Source: Bacillota bacterium (lineage in GTDB: Bacteria; Bacillota; Clostridia; Oscillospirales; Oscillospiraceae). Taken from it: DNA of 14,671 nucleotides. Shown here in pieces: positions 1 through 7,200 of this stretch (its first letter is position 1; every line of letters begins with the position of its first letter). The notes under the pieces are model-generated. The model did no database searches and was not told where the DNA came from. It saw only the letters and a program-made list of their open reading frames with translations. The stretch spans positions 1 through 14,671 of the forward strand of contig JAEXWS010000129.1 of the NCBI GenBank assembly GCA_023406225.1, written 5' to 3'. A program made the translations under genes and the position numbers.

Positions 1-921
1 TTCCTCATCGGCGCGGTGGGCACCATGGCCGGCGCGCTGCTGGGCTTCTTCCTGCTGCACAACCACATTCCCGAGCTGGCGGGCATCTCCGCCATGATGA
101 CCGGCTCTTACATCGGCGGCGGCGTGAACTTCGCGGCCATGGCGGGGCAGTTCAAGGTCTCTCAGGACATGATCGGCGCCACCACTGTCGCGGATAACCT
201 GCTGATGGCCATTTATTTCTTCGCGCTGATCCTGTTCGCGGGTCTGCGGTTCTTCCGCTCCCACTATCAGCATCCCCACATCGACGAGGTGGAAAAAGAC
301 ACCGCCGCCCGTGACGCGGCCCAGACCCAGGCCGCCGCGTTCTGGAGCCGCAAGGAGATCTCCCTGAAGGACATCGCCGTGAACCTGGCCTATGCCGTGG
401 TGGTGGTGTTCGTCTCCCGGCTCATCGGCAGCTTCTTCGGCTCCATCATCCCCGACGAGGGGACCGTGGGCCACATCATGTACACCTTCTTCAGCAGCCA
501 GTACGTGTGGATCACCACCATCTCCATGATCATCGCCACCTTCGGCGAGAAGCAGGTGGAGAAGATGAAAGGCTCCCAGGAGATCGGCACCTACCTCATC
601 TATCTCTTCTTGTTCGTCATCGGCGTGCCCGCCTCCATTATGGAGATCATCACCAAGACCCCGCTGCTGTTCGCCTTCACCGGCATCATGGTGGTCGTGA
701 ACATGCTCTTCTGCTTCGTGGGCGGCAAGCTCATCCACGCGGACCTGGAGTCCATCATCATCGCCTCCAACGCCAATATCGGCGGTCCTCCCACGGCGGC
801 CGGCATGGCCATCTCCCAGGGCTGGAGCAAGCTGGTTGGCCCCGGACTGCTGATGGGCGTTCTGGGCTACGTGATCGGCAACTACGCCGGCGTGATCATC
901 GGCGCGTTCCTGGGCGCGTAA
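1..921 (+). CDS. DUF819 family integral membrane protein (3' part, 5' end outside window)
   Basis: The reading frame is open from base 1, so the start lies upstream of the window; 306 codons are visible before TAA at 919-921. The protein is very hydrophobic, with about seven membrane segments (for example around residues 1-20, 65-80, 125-148, 160-175, 198-216, 222-242 and 278-304). The glycine-rich stretch GSYIGGGVNFAAMAGQF followed by a segment ending in VADNLLMAIYF is what I recognise as DUF819 (YjcL-like). A second glycine-rich half-motif, ASNANIGGPPTAAGMA, lies near the C-terminus, as expected for a transporter with repeated halves. DUF819 proteins are thought to be secondary transporters, but the substrate is unknown. 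The dipeptidase gene begins 12 bases after the stop with its ribosome binding site in the gap, so the two are almost certainly co-transcribed, which hints at a peptide or amino-acid substrate (inference). The GTG and ATG codons near base 16 are internal. Confidence 0.85.
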   Translation, partial: FLIGAVGTMAGALLGFFLLHNHIPELAGISAMMTGSYIGGGVNFAAMAGQFKVSQDMIGATTVADNLLMAIYFFALILFAGLRFFRSHYQHPHIDEVEKDTAARDAAQTQAAAFWSRKEISLKDIAVNLAYAVVVVFVSRLIGSFFGSIIPDEGTVGHIMYTFFSSQYVWITTISMIIATFGEKQVEKMKGSQEIGTYLIYLFLFVIGVPASIMEIITKTPLLFAFTGIMVVVNMLFCFVGGKLIHADLESIIIASNANIGGPPTAAGMAISQGWSKLVGPGLLMGVLGYVIGNYAGVIIGAFLGA

Positions 922-933
922 CGGGGGCGTGTG

Positions 934-1917
934 ATGACTTGTTTTGATGCACATTCGGATATCTGGACGGACGTGACGGACCGCCGCCTCCGGGGCGAGA
1001 CCGGCGTGCTGCGCAAACACCATCTGGACCGTCTGCAAAAGGGAAAGGTCGAGGGCAGCATCTTCGTGATCTGGGTGGACCCGCCCTACACGGCCGATTA
1101 CGCCGCCCGGACGGCGCAGATCATGGACTGCGCCCGGGCCGAGATGGCGGAGCTCTCCCGGGACGACGCTTTTTGCATCGTCCGCACCTATGACGAGATG
1201 ATGGCGGCCAAGGCCGCGGGAAAGATCTATATCATCATCGGCGTGGAGGGCATGGCGGCCATTGGAGACGACCTTTCCGGCGTCGACCGCTACTATGACT
1301 TCGGCGCCCGCCACGGGATGCTGACCTGGAACGAGGAAAACGCCCTGGGCGCGGGCGCCAGCTCCGGCGTGTCCACCGGGCTGAAAGAGGCCGGGAAGCA
1401 GGCGGTCCGGAAGATGCAGGAAAAGGGGATGCTGGTGGACGTGTCCCACCTGAACGAGGCGGGCTTCTGGGATATCACGAAGCTCTCTACCCGTCCCATC
1501 ATCGCCTCCCACTCCAACTGCAAGGCGCTGTGCGACGTGCCCCGGAACCTGACGGACGACCAGCTCCGGGCCATCCGGGACCTGGACGGCGTGGTGGGGC
1601 TGAATGCCTTCAAGGAATTTGTGGACCCCGATCCCGCGAAATGGACGGTGGAGGGCCTGGCCCGCCATGCCGCCCATATGATCGACGTCATGGGGATCGA
1701 CCACGTGGGCTGCGGCTTCGATTTCTTTGAGTTCATCGACAGCTACGTGGCGGAGACCGTGTCCGACGCGGCGGACCCCGCGCTGGCGGGCATGAAGGAC
1801 GCCTCCGAGATCCCGAACCTCTTCGCCTGCTTTGAGAAGATGGGCATGAGCAGGGAAGAGATGGAGAAGATCGCTTTCCGCAACTTCCAGTCCGTTTTTA
1901 AAAAGGCCGTGGGATGA
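934..1917 (+). CDS. Membrane dipeptidase, peptidase family M19
   Basis: A cytoplasmic zinc dipeptidase of the renal dipeptidase family (amidohydrolase fold), 327 aa, a usual length. All expected metal and substrate residues are visible in order: H7 and D9 in FDAHSD, the bridging glutamate E105 in GVEGMAAIG, H172 in DVSHLNE, H193 in ASHSN, R204 in PRNLTDDQ, and D263 in GCGFDF. The segment LTWNEENALG stands where animal enzymes have LTHT, so one substrate-site histidine is a tryptophan. No signal peptide is seen. Family members cleave dipeptides, including some with a D-residue at the C-terminal position; the exact substrate cannot be read from sequence. I chose ATG at 934, six bases after GGGGG at 923-927; the GTG three bases earlier is also possible but sits too close. 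It follows the DUF819 gene in one operon and is closed by the terminator at 1924-1957. Confidence 0.9.
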   Translation: MTCFDAHSDIWTDVTDRRLRGETGVLRKHHLDRLQKGKVEGSIFVIWVDPPYTADYAARTAQIMDCARAEMAELSRDDAFCIVRTYDEMMAAKAAGKIYIIIGVEGMAAIGDDLSGVDRYYDFGARHGMLTWNEENALGAGASSGVSTGLKEAGKQAVRKMQEKGMLVDVSHLNEAGFWDITKLSTRPIIASHSNCKALCDVPRNLTDDQLRAIRDLDGVVGLNAFKEFVDPDPAKWTVEGLARHAAHMIDVMGIDHVGCGFDFFEFIDSYVAETVSDAADPALAGMKDASEIPNLFACFEKMGMSREEMEKIAFRNFQSVFKKAVG

Positions 1918-1923
1918 ACGTGC

Positions 1924-1957
1924 AAACCGCCTGCCACCAAACGGTGGCAGGCGGTTT
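1924..1957. terminator. Strong intrinsic terminator between convergent genes
   Basis: A perfect 15-bp inverted repeat (1924-1938 with 1943-1957) around the 4-base loop AAAC, GC-rich in the middle, with a five-T run (1955-1959) on the plus strand. It starts seven bases after the dipeptidase stop and lies just beyond the stop of the convergent regulator gene. It is a good plus-strand terminator and a weaker minus-strand one, where the T-run is only three bases. Confidence 0.88.
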
Positions 1958-1964
1958 TTCGCGC

Positions 1965-2519
1965 TCAGAAAAATTTGGGCGTCATGCCCCAGATGGACAC
2001 GCACTCCTCCGCCCCGGCATTCAGGTACTTGTGGGGGATCGTGCTGGCGAAATAGTAGCTGTCGCCGGGCTTGAGCAGATACTCCCGCCCGTCCAGCAGC
2101 ACCGTGAGCGCCCCGGAGAGCACGTAGCCGCACTCCTCGCCGTCGTGGGAGACGCAGTCCCGGCTGTAGACCTCGCCGGGCCGCAGGGTGATCTTCACCA
2201 TGTCCAGCCTGCGCTCCGGCATGTCCGGCACCAGCAGCTCGTACCGCCTGGCGCCGTTGTTGGTGATGATGGTCTTATGGCTGCCGCCCCGCTGCAGGCC
2301 GAATTCCGGCGTCTCCGGCGAGGCGAAAAAATATCCGATATCCGTGTCCAGGGCTTTGCCGATGCGGTACAGGCTCACGGCGGAGGGCACCACCAGCTCC
2401 CGTTCGATCTGGCTGATCAGGCCGGTGCTGACGCCGCTTTTCTCCGCCAGAACGGCGATGCTCAGCCCCTTGTCCTTCCGCAGCCTGCGCAAGCGGCTGC
2501 CGATCTCCAACTCCTTCAT
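1965..2519 (-). CDS. XRE-family transcriptional regulator with C-terminal cupin domain
   Basis: A 184-aa DNA-binding regulator. Residues about 6-62 form a helix-turn-helix of the XRE/Cro-C1 type (IGSRLRRLRKDKGLSI, then LAEKSGVSTGLISQIER as turn and recognition helix, then PSAVSLYRIGKAL). Residues about 105-180 form a cupin_2 barrel (LRPGEVYSRDCVSHDGEECG, LSGALTVLLDG, LKPGDSYYF, IPHKYLN). This is the usual arrangement for one-component regulators of amino-acid, polyamine or nucleotide catabolism, in which the cupin binds a small ligand. A glycine replaces the middle histidine of the classic cupin HxH motif, but H121, E124 and H162 could still bind a metal. ATG at 2519 is preceded by a modest AAGGTAGG site. 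A sigma-A-type promoter lies 35-65 bp upstream with a palindrome on its -10, suggesting autoregulation. The targets are unknown; the divergent ymfF operon and the importer at 11-13 kb are candidates. Confidence 0.88.
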   Translation of the reverse strand: MKELEIGSRLRRLRKDKGLSIAVLAEKSGVSTGLISQIERELVVPSAVSLYRIGKALDTDIGYFFASPETPEFGLQRGGSHKTIITNNGARRYELLVPDMPERRLDMVKITLRPGEVYSRDCVSHDGEECGYVLSGALTVLLDGREYLLKPGDSYYFASTIPHKYLNAGAEECVSIWGMTPKFF

Positions 2520-2555
2520 AGACGTACCTACCTTTTTGTGTTTTCCTTCACGCTT

Positions 2556-2584
2556 ATCATAAGTTGATTTTTACAAAAGGTCAA
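2556..2584 (-). promoter_or_regulatory. Sigma-A-type promoter of the xre-cupin gene
   Basis: On the minus strand: -35 TTGACC (2584-2579), a 17-bp spacer, -10 TATGAT (2561-2556). Both boxes are close to consensus with ideal spacing, 37 bp upstream of the start codon. The -10 lies inside an 11-bp palindrome, CTTAT-C-ATAAG on the plus strand at 2553-2563, a plausible operator. Confidence 0.75.
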
Positions 2585-2633
2585 GCGGTATCCCGGATTC
2601 TTTACGCCCGGGCGGGGATAGGGAAAATAGAAT

Positions 2634-2662
2634 TTGAATTATCAAGCAAACTATACTATAAT
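2634..2662 (+). promoter_or_regulatory. Sigma-A-type promoter of the ymfF-ymfH-lgt-folD operon
   Basis: -35 TTGAAT (2634-2639), a 17-bp spacer, and a perfect -10 TATAAT (2657-2662), so transcription should start near 2669. This rules out the in-frame TTG at 2634 and ATGs at 2661 and 2664 as translation starts, since they precede the transcript. It is back to back with the xre promoter; a 10-bp palindrome CGCCCGGGCG (2605-2614) lies between the two. Confidence 0.78.
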
Positions 2663-2703
2663 GATGCCATTGTACTGCGACGACTGCGGGAGCGCTTTCC
2701 CGC

Positions 2704-2712
2704 GGGGAGGAG
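2704..2712 (+). promoter_or_regulatory. Ribosome binding site fixing the TTG start of ymfF
   Basis: GGGGAGGAG lies 8 bases before TTG at 2721 and 14 before ATG at 2727. The spacing favours the TTG. With the promoter at 2634-2662 it defines a leader of about 50 bases. Confidence 0.65.
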
Positions 2713-2720
2713 ACGAAATC

Positions 2721-3989
2721 TTGGAAATGACCAGAACCAAGCTGGCGGAGGGCGTGTATCTCACGTACCTGCCGGCGCGAAAATTCAAAACCAGCCTGCT
2801 TTCCGCCCAGTTCGTGACCCCCATCCGGCAGGAGACGGCCTCCGCCTACGCGCTGATCCCGTCCATCCTGCGGCGGGGCACCGTGCGCTATCCCGACCTG
2901 GGGGCGCTGTCCGCCCGGCTGGACAGGCTGTACGGCGCGCGGATCGACTGCACCGTGCGGAAAAAGGGAGAGACCCAGTGCGTGGGCTTCGTGGCCAGCC
3001 TCATCGACGACAGCTTCGCCCCCGGCGGGGAGAAGCTGCTGGAGCCTGTGGCGGAGCTGCTGGGCGAGCTGGTCTGCGATCCCGTCACGCAGAACGGGCG
3101 GTTCGTGCCCGCCTATTTTGAAAGCGAGAAAACGAACCTCATCGACGCCATCCGCAGCATCATCAACGACAAGCGGGACTACGCGGACCTGCGGCTGCTG
3201 CAGGAGATGTGCGGCGGCGAGCCTTACGGCGTCAGCCGCCTGGGCGGCGAACAGAGCGCGGAAAAGCTCCAGCCCCGAAAGCTGTACGCCCAGTACGGCG
3301 AGCTGATCGCCTCCGCCCGGCTGGAGCTGTTTTACAGCGGCAGCGCCGGCCTAGAGCGGGTGCGCCAGGCGCTTTTGAGCGCCTTTGCGGCCCTGCCCCG
3401 GGAGAGCGTGCGGGAGCCCGCCCCCACGCCGCTCCACGTCCCGGCGGCGGAGGTCAAAACGGTGGTGGACGCGATGGACGTGACCCAGGGGAAGCTGGGC
3501 ATGGGCTTTTCCTGCGGCAGCGAGGACGCCGCCGCCTTGCTGGTGGGCAATACGCTCTTCGGCGGCAGCAGCAATTCCAAGCTCTTTTTGAACGTGCGGG
3601 AAAAGCTCTCCCTGTGCTACTTCGCCTCCTCCGCCTACCACCGCCAGAAGGGGATCATCACCGTCTCCTCCGGCATCGAGTTCGACAAGTTCCAGCAGGC
3701 CTATGACGAGATCCTGGCCCAGCTTCAGGCCGTCCGGGAGGGGCGGCTGGAGGACTGGGAGCTGGAGGGCGCCAGGAGCGTCCTGCTGAACGCCTACGCC
3801 TCCATGGGGGATTCCCAGGGCAAGCTGGAGAATTTCTATCTGGGCCAGGCGGCCACCGGCCAGGAGGATACGCCGGAGACGCTGGCCCAGGCCGTGCGGG
3901 ACGTGTCGGCGGAGCGGGTGTTCCGGGCCATGGAGACCGTGTCCCTGGACACGGTGTATTTCCTGAGAGGAAAGGAGGCCGCGGAATGA
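2721..3989 (+). CDS. ymfF: M16-family protein YmfF (YfmF)-like, EF-P modification-associated, non-catalytic partner
   Basis: A 422-aa M16B (insulinase/processing-peptidase) family protein of the type named EF-P 5-aminopentanol modification-associated YfmF/YmfF. In Bacillus subtilis ymfF and ymfH are genetically needed for the full modification of elongation factor P (established there, not tested here). The zinc motif HxxEH is absent: at the matching place the sequence reads AYALIPSILRRGT. It does carry the C-terminal-domain arginine and tyrosine typical of the partner subunit, R293 and Y300 in NVREKLSLCYFAS, preceded by LFGGSSNSKLFLN. It therefore probably forms a heterodimer with the next gene product, contributing R/Y to a zinc site on the other chain. 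No signal peptide or membrane segment is seen. The start is TTG with a strong Shine-Dalgarno; upstream in-frame codons lie in the promoter. It overlaps ymfH by four bases (ATGA), implying coupled translation. Confidence 0.85.
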   Translation: MEMTRTKLAEGVYLTYLPARKFKTSLLSAQFVTPIRQETASAYALIPSILRRGTVRYPDLGALSARLDRLYGARIDCTVRKKGETQCVGFVASLIDDSFAPGGEKLLEPVAELLGELVCDPVTQNGRFVPAYFESEKTNLIDAIRSIINDKRDYADLRLLQEMCGGEPYGVSRLGGEQSAEKLQPRKLYAQYGELIASARLELFYSGSAGLERVRQALLSAFAALPRESVREPAPTPLHVPAAEVKTVVDAMDVTQGKLGMGFSCGSEDAAALLVGNTLFGGSSNSKLFLNVREKLSLCYFASSAYHRQKGIITVSSGIEFDKFQQAYDEILAQLQAVREGRLEDWELEGARSVLLNAYASMGDSQGKLENFYLGQAATGQEDTPETLAQAVRDVSAERVFRAMETVSLDTVYFLRGKEAAE

Positions 3990-5257
3990 AGCAGACTTTT
4001 TTTGAGCGCATCGGGGAGAGCGTGTACCGGGAGACGCTGCCCAGCGGCCTGGAGATCTGCGTGGTCCCCAAGCCGGACCACGCCAAGCGCTACGCCTTTT
4101 TCGCCACCCGGTACGGCGGGATGGACACCCGCTTCCGCCTGGACGGGAAGTGGCTGGACACGCCGGCGGGCATCGCCCACTACCTGGAGCACAAGATGTT
4201 CGACACCAAGGAGGGCAACGCCCTCCAGGAGCTGGCGAAAAACGGGGCGGAGCCCAACGCCTTCACCTCCAACGCCATGACGGGGTATTATTTCGACTCC
4301 ACGGAAAAATTTGAGGAAAACCTGGAGATATTGTTGTCCTTCGTGTCCATCCCCTATTTCACGGAGGAGAGCGTGGCCAAGGAGCAGGGCATCATCGGCC
4401 AGGAGATCCGCATGATCGAGGACAACCCCGACTGGCAGATCTACACCCGGATGATGCAGGCGCTTTACAGCCGCTCCACCGCCAGGACCGCCATCGCGGG
4501 CACGGTGGAGAGCATCTCCCACATCACGGCGGAGACGCTCTACGACTGCCACAAGGCGTTTTACACCCCCTCCAACATGATTTTGACCGTGGTGGGCGAC
4601 GTGGACCCGGTCCACGTGGCGGACCTGGCCAAGCGCATCCTGCCCCGGGAGGGAGGACCCTCCATTCTCCGGGATTACGGGGAGGAGCCTGCGGCCGTGT
4701 GCGCGGCCGAGACGCGGATGGCCATGGAGGTCTCCACGCCCCAGTTTTTGACGGGCTTCAAGTGCCGTCCGGCGGAGGAAGGGGAGGATTACCTCCGCCT
4801 GAGCCTCCTGGGGGACATGGCCTGCGACATCCTGCTGGGAGATTCCAGCCCGCTGTATCTGCGGCTTTACGACCAGGGGCTTATCAACAGCAGCTTCGGC
4901 GGCGCGTTCGAGATGCTGCCCGGCGCGGCGTTTTTGTACGCCGGAGGCGACAGCCGGGACGCCCGGGCCGTCTCCGCCGCCATCCGGGAGGAGGCCGCCC
5001 GGCTGGCGGAGGAGGGCGTCGACGAGGCGTTCTACCAGCAGGTAAAGAAAGCGTCCTTCGGCGCGAACCTGCGGGGCCTGAACTCCTTTGAGAACATCGC
5101 CGTGACGCTGACCGAGGGCTATTTCCACGGCTACGATCCCCTCCGCTTCCCCCAGGTGTACGACGCGATCACCCGGGAGGACGTGGCGGATTTCCTGCGG
5201 GAGAATATCGTGGAGGACCGGGCGGTCCTCTCGGAGATCGTGCCCAAAGAAGCGTGA
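3986..5257 (+). CDS. ymfH: M16-family zinc peptidase YmfH (YfmH)-like, EF-P modification-associated
   Basis: A 423-aa M16B metallopeptidase-type protein, the catalytic-looking half of the pair. The inverted zinc motif is intact, HYLEH (H65, E68, H69) in AGIAHYLEHKMFD, and is followed by NAFTSNAMTGYYFDST as in the family. The third zinc ligand should be a glutamate in EQGIIGQEIRMIED (E140 or E145). In the C-terminal half the R/Y site reads LYLRLYDQGLINSSFGGAF, with phenylalanine where the active-site tyrosine would be, so this chain seems to depend on YmfF. The start ATG at 3986 overlaps the ymfF stop and has AAAGGAGG seven bases upstream (3971-3978). The Bacillus homologue is required with ymfF for EF-P aminopentanol modification; the peptidase substrate there is not known to me. 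The protein is predicted to be cytoplasmic. Confidence 0.88.
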   Translation: MKQTFFERIGESVYRETLPSGLEICVVPKPDHAKRYAFFATRYGGMDTRFRLDGKWLDTPAGIAHYLEHKMFDTKEGNALQELAKNGAEPNAFTSNAMTGYYFDSTEKFEENLEILLSFVSIPYFTEESVAKEQGIIGQEIRMIEDNPDWQIYTRMMQALYSRSTARTAIAGTVESISHITAETLYDCHKAFYTPSNMILTVVGDVDPVHVADLAKRILPREGGPSILRDYGEEPAAVCAAETRMAMEVSTPQFLTGFKCRPAEEGEDYLRLSLLGDMACDILLGDSSPLYLRLYDQGLINSSFGGAFEMLPGAAFLYAGGDSRDARAVSAAIREEAARLAEEGVDEAFYQQVKKASFGANLRGLNSFENIAVTLTEGYFHGYDPLRFPQVYDAITREDVADFLRENIVEDRAVLSEIVPKEA

Positions 5258-5282
5258 ACCAGAGAGAGAAAGGAAGATACCT

Positions 5283-6314
5283 TTGACCAATTTGACAGCT
5301 TTGAAGGATATGCCCATCAGCTTCCCCGGCCTCTTCGGAGACTGGTCCTTTGATCCCGACCCCATCGCCATCCACATCGGCCACGGCGTCTACTGGTACG
5401 GGATCATCCTGGCCCTGGGCCTGCTGGCGGGACTGGTCTTGTGCATGAAGCAGTCCAAGCGCTTCGGCCTGACGGAGGACAACGTGCTGGATATGGTGCT
5501 CTGGGCCGTGCCCGCGTGCATCCTGGGGTCCCGCATCTATTACGTGGTCTTTTACCTGGACCTGTACCGCACCGCCGACGGCGGACTGGACTGGGGGCGG
5601 ATCGTGGCCATCTGGGACGGCGGCCTTGCCATTTACGGCACGGTCATCGCCGGATTCCTGGTGGCATTCCTCTATACGCGGGCGAAAAAGCTCAGCCTCT
5701 GGGCCATGACGGATCTTTGCGTCATGGGACTGATGCTGGGCCAATGCATCGGCCGGTGGGCCAATTTCATTAACCGGGAGGCCTTCGGCGCGGAGACGAC
5801 CCTGCCCTGGCGGATGCGCCTTTGGACCAGCGCGAGCCAGTATATCGAGGTCCACCCCACCTTTTTCTATGAGAGCCTGTGGAACCTGGTGGGCCTGCTG
5901 CTCATTTTGTTCATCGTCACCAAGGGCCGGCGGTTCGACGGGGAGAATACATGCTTTTACTTCCTGTGGTACGGTCTGGGCCGCGCCTGGGTGGAGGGCC
6001 TGCGGACGGACAGCCTCTACCTCTTTGACTGGACCTTCCTGGGGGAGCCCATCCGGGTGTCCCAGGCGCTGAGCGTGGTGATGATGCTTGTCGCCGCGGT
6101 GACGCTGTTTTATCAGATCAAGATCAAGCGCCGCTCGCCGGAGGACCTGCTGGTGAACCGGGCGGCCGCGTCGGCGGCCCTTGGGGCGGAGGCTGGTCAG
6201 GCGGAGCAGGCGGGACCGGCGCAGAACGCGGAGGATGCGGTGGACGCGGTGGACGCGGAGCTTCCCGCCCAAGAAGAAAGAGAAGAGGAGAAACGGGATG
6301 GCGATTCGGATTGA
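5283..6314 (+). CDS. lgt: Prolipoprotein diacylglyceryl transferase
   Basis: An integral membrane enzyme that transfers diacylglycerol from phosphatidylglycerol to the lipobox cysteine of prolipoproteins, the first step of lipoprotein maturation. 343 aa with about seven membrane segments. Family motifs are clear: HGVYWYG (34-40), GSRIYYVVF (82-90), WDGGLAIYG (111-119), the signature GRWANFINREAFG (157-169), VHPTFFYESLWN (190-201), and GRAWVEGLRTDSL near residue 240. Odd feature: after the last membrane segment and the basic IKIKRRSPEDLL there is a tail of about 55 residues rich in Ala, Glu and Asp, making it longer than the usual 260-290 aa. TTG at 5283 is chosen because AAAGGAAG lies 7 bases upstream; ATG at 5310 (MPISFPGL) matches typical Lgt N-termini but has no well-spaced site. 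It lies 25 bp after ymfH and overlaps folD by 17 bp. Confidence 0.95.
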   Translation: MTNLTALKDMPISFPGLFGDWSFDPDPIAIHIGHGVYWYGIILALGLLAGLVLCMKQSKRFGLTEDNVLDMVLWAVPACILGSRIYYVVFYLDLYRTADGGLDWGRIVAIWDGGLAIYGTVIAGFLVAFLYTRAKKLSLWAMTDLCVMGLMLGQCIGRWANFINREAFGAETTLPWRMRLWTSASQYIEVHPTFFYESLWNLVGLLLILFIVTKGRRFDGENTCFYFLWYGLGRAWVEGLRTDSLYLFDWTFLGEPIRVSQALSVVMMLVAAVTLFYQIKIKRRSPEDLLVNRAAASAALGAEAGQAEQAGPAQNAEDAVDAVDAELPAQEEREEEKRDGDSD

Positions 6315-7143
6315 CGGAAAGGCCCTGGCGGCCAAGGTGAAGGCCCGGGCGGCCGAGGGCGGGAAAGCGCTCGTCCGCAGGCCCGGTCTGGCGGTGATTT
6401 TGGTGGGGGAGGACCCCGCCTCCCGGGTCTATGTCACCGGGAAGGAAAAGGACTGCGCGGAGTGCGGCTTTTTAAGCTTTGAACATAAGCTCCCCGCCGG
6501 GACCAGCGAGGCGGAGCTGCTGGACCTCATCGGGCGGCTGAACGGCGACGGGGACGTGGACGGCATTTTGGTGCAGCTCCCCCTGCCGGGGCACATGGAC
6601 GAGGAGAAGGTCCTCAACGCCATCCATCCGGACAAGGACGTGGACGCCTTCCACCCGGTGAACGTGGGGCGGCTGGTCATCGGCGCGCCGGTGTTCCTGC
6701 CCTGCACGCCCGCGGGCGTCATGGAGATGCTGCGGGCGTACGAGATCCCCGTCCGGGGGAAGCGGTGCGTGGTGCTGGGAAGGAGCAACATCGTGGGCAA
6801 GCCCATGGCCATGCTGCTGACCCAGGCGGACGGCACCGTGACCGTGTGCCACTCCCGCACGCCGGACATGGCGGAGGTCTGCCGGGAGGCGGACATCCTG
6901 GTGTCCGCCGTGGGCCGGGTGGGCCTGGTCACCGCCGATATGGTGAAGGAGGGGGCCGTGGTCATCGACGTGGCCATGAACCGGAACGCTGAGGGCAAGC
7001 TCTGCGGCGACGTGGAGTTTGCTTCGGTGGAGCCGAAAGCCTCTTACATCACGCCGGTCCCCGGCGGCGTGGGCCCCATGACCCGGGCCATGCTCATGCA
7101 GAATATCCTGACGGCCGCCCGGCGGCGCCAGGGAGCGGAGTGA
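6298..7143 (+). CDS. folD: Bifunctional 5,10-methylenetetrahydrofolate dehydrogenase / methenyltetrahydrofolate cyclohydrolase
   Basis: A cytosolic enzyme that interconverts methylene-, methenyl- and 10-formyl-tetrahydrofolate using NADP(H), feeding purine, formyl-Met and one-carbon fermentation pathways. 281 aa, normal length. The catalytic Tyr-Lys pair is Y45 and K49 in YVTGKEK; Q93 lies in VQLPLPGHM; KDVDAFHPVNVGRL (113-126) carries the conserved aspartates, with Ala where many family members have Gly (KDVDGFHP). PCTPAGVMEML (135-145), the nucleotide-site GRSNIVGKPMA (161-171), and the C-terminal PVPGGVGPMTRAML (253-266) complete the set. ATG at 6298 sits 7 bases after AGAAGAGGAG (6281-6290), which lies in the coding sequence of the lgt tail; the open frame extends upstream but has no family similarity there. 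It is the last gene of the operon, closed by the hairpin at 7145-7179. Confidence 0.96.
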   Translation: MAIRIDGKALAAKVKARAAEGGKALVRRPGLAVILVGEDPASRVYVTGKEKDCAECGFLSFEHKLPAGTSEAELLDLIGRLNGDGDVDGILVQLPLPGHMDEEKVLNAIHPDKDVDAFHPVNVGRLVIGAPVFLPCTPAGVMEMLRAYEIPVRGKRCVVLGRSNIVGKPMAMLLTQADGTVTVCHSRTPDMAEVCREADILVSAVGRVGLVTADMVKEGAVVIDVAMNRNAEGKLCGDVEFASVEPKASYITPVPGGVGPMTRAMLMQNILTAARRRQGAE

Positions 7144-7144
7144 A

Positions 7145-7179
7145 AAAGCGCCCCGGCGGATCATCCGCCGGGGCGCTTT
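7145..7179. terminator. Bidirectional terminator between folD and the PAP2 gene
   Basis: A 16-bp perfect inverted repeat (7145-7160 with 7164-7179), very GC-rich, with a 3-base loop TCA, immediately after the folD stop. On the plus strand the T-run is short (TTT); on the minus strand five Ts follow, so it serves the convergent PAP2 gene at least as well. Confidence 0.85.
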
Positions 7180-7200
7180 GGCAGGCGCGGGGAAGGGCGC

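Noticed and set aside
2634..2720. N-terminal extension of YmfF from TTG 2634
   Set aside because: These codons lie in and just after the -35/-10 promoter elements, upstream of the predicted transcript start, and lack a ribosome binding site.
3836..5377. Long minus-strand open frame (513 codons) opposite ymfH
   Set aside because: It runs antisense to a clear M16 gene, has composition typical of GC-rich shadow frames (Gly, Arg, His, Val rich), no ribosome binding site and no recognisable domain.
6181..6297. Upstream extension of FolD by 39 residues
   Set aside because: It overlaps the lgt tail in another frame, is Arg-rich and unlike any FolD; ATG 6298 has a good binding site and gives the normal length.
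5169..6335. Minus-strand open frame of 388 codons opposite lgt
   Set aside because: A shadow of lgt; low-complexity His/Gln/Arg-rich translation, no start signal.
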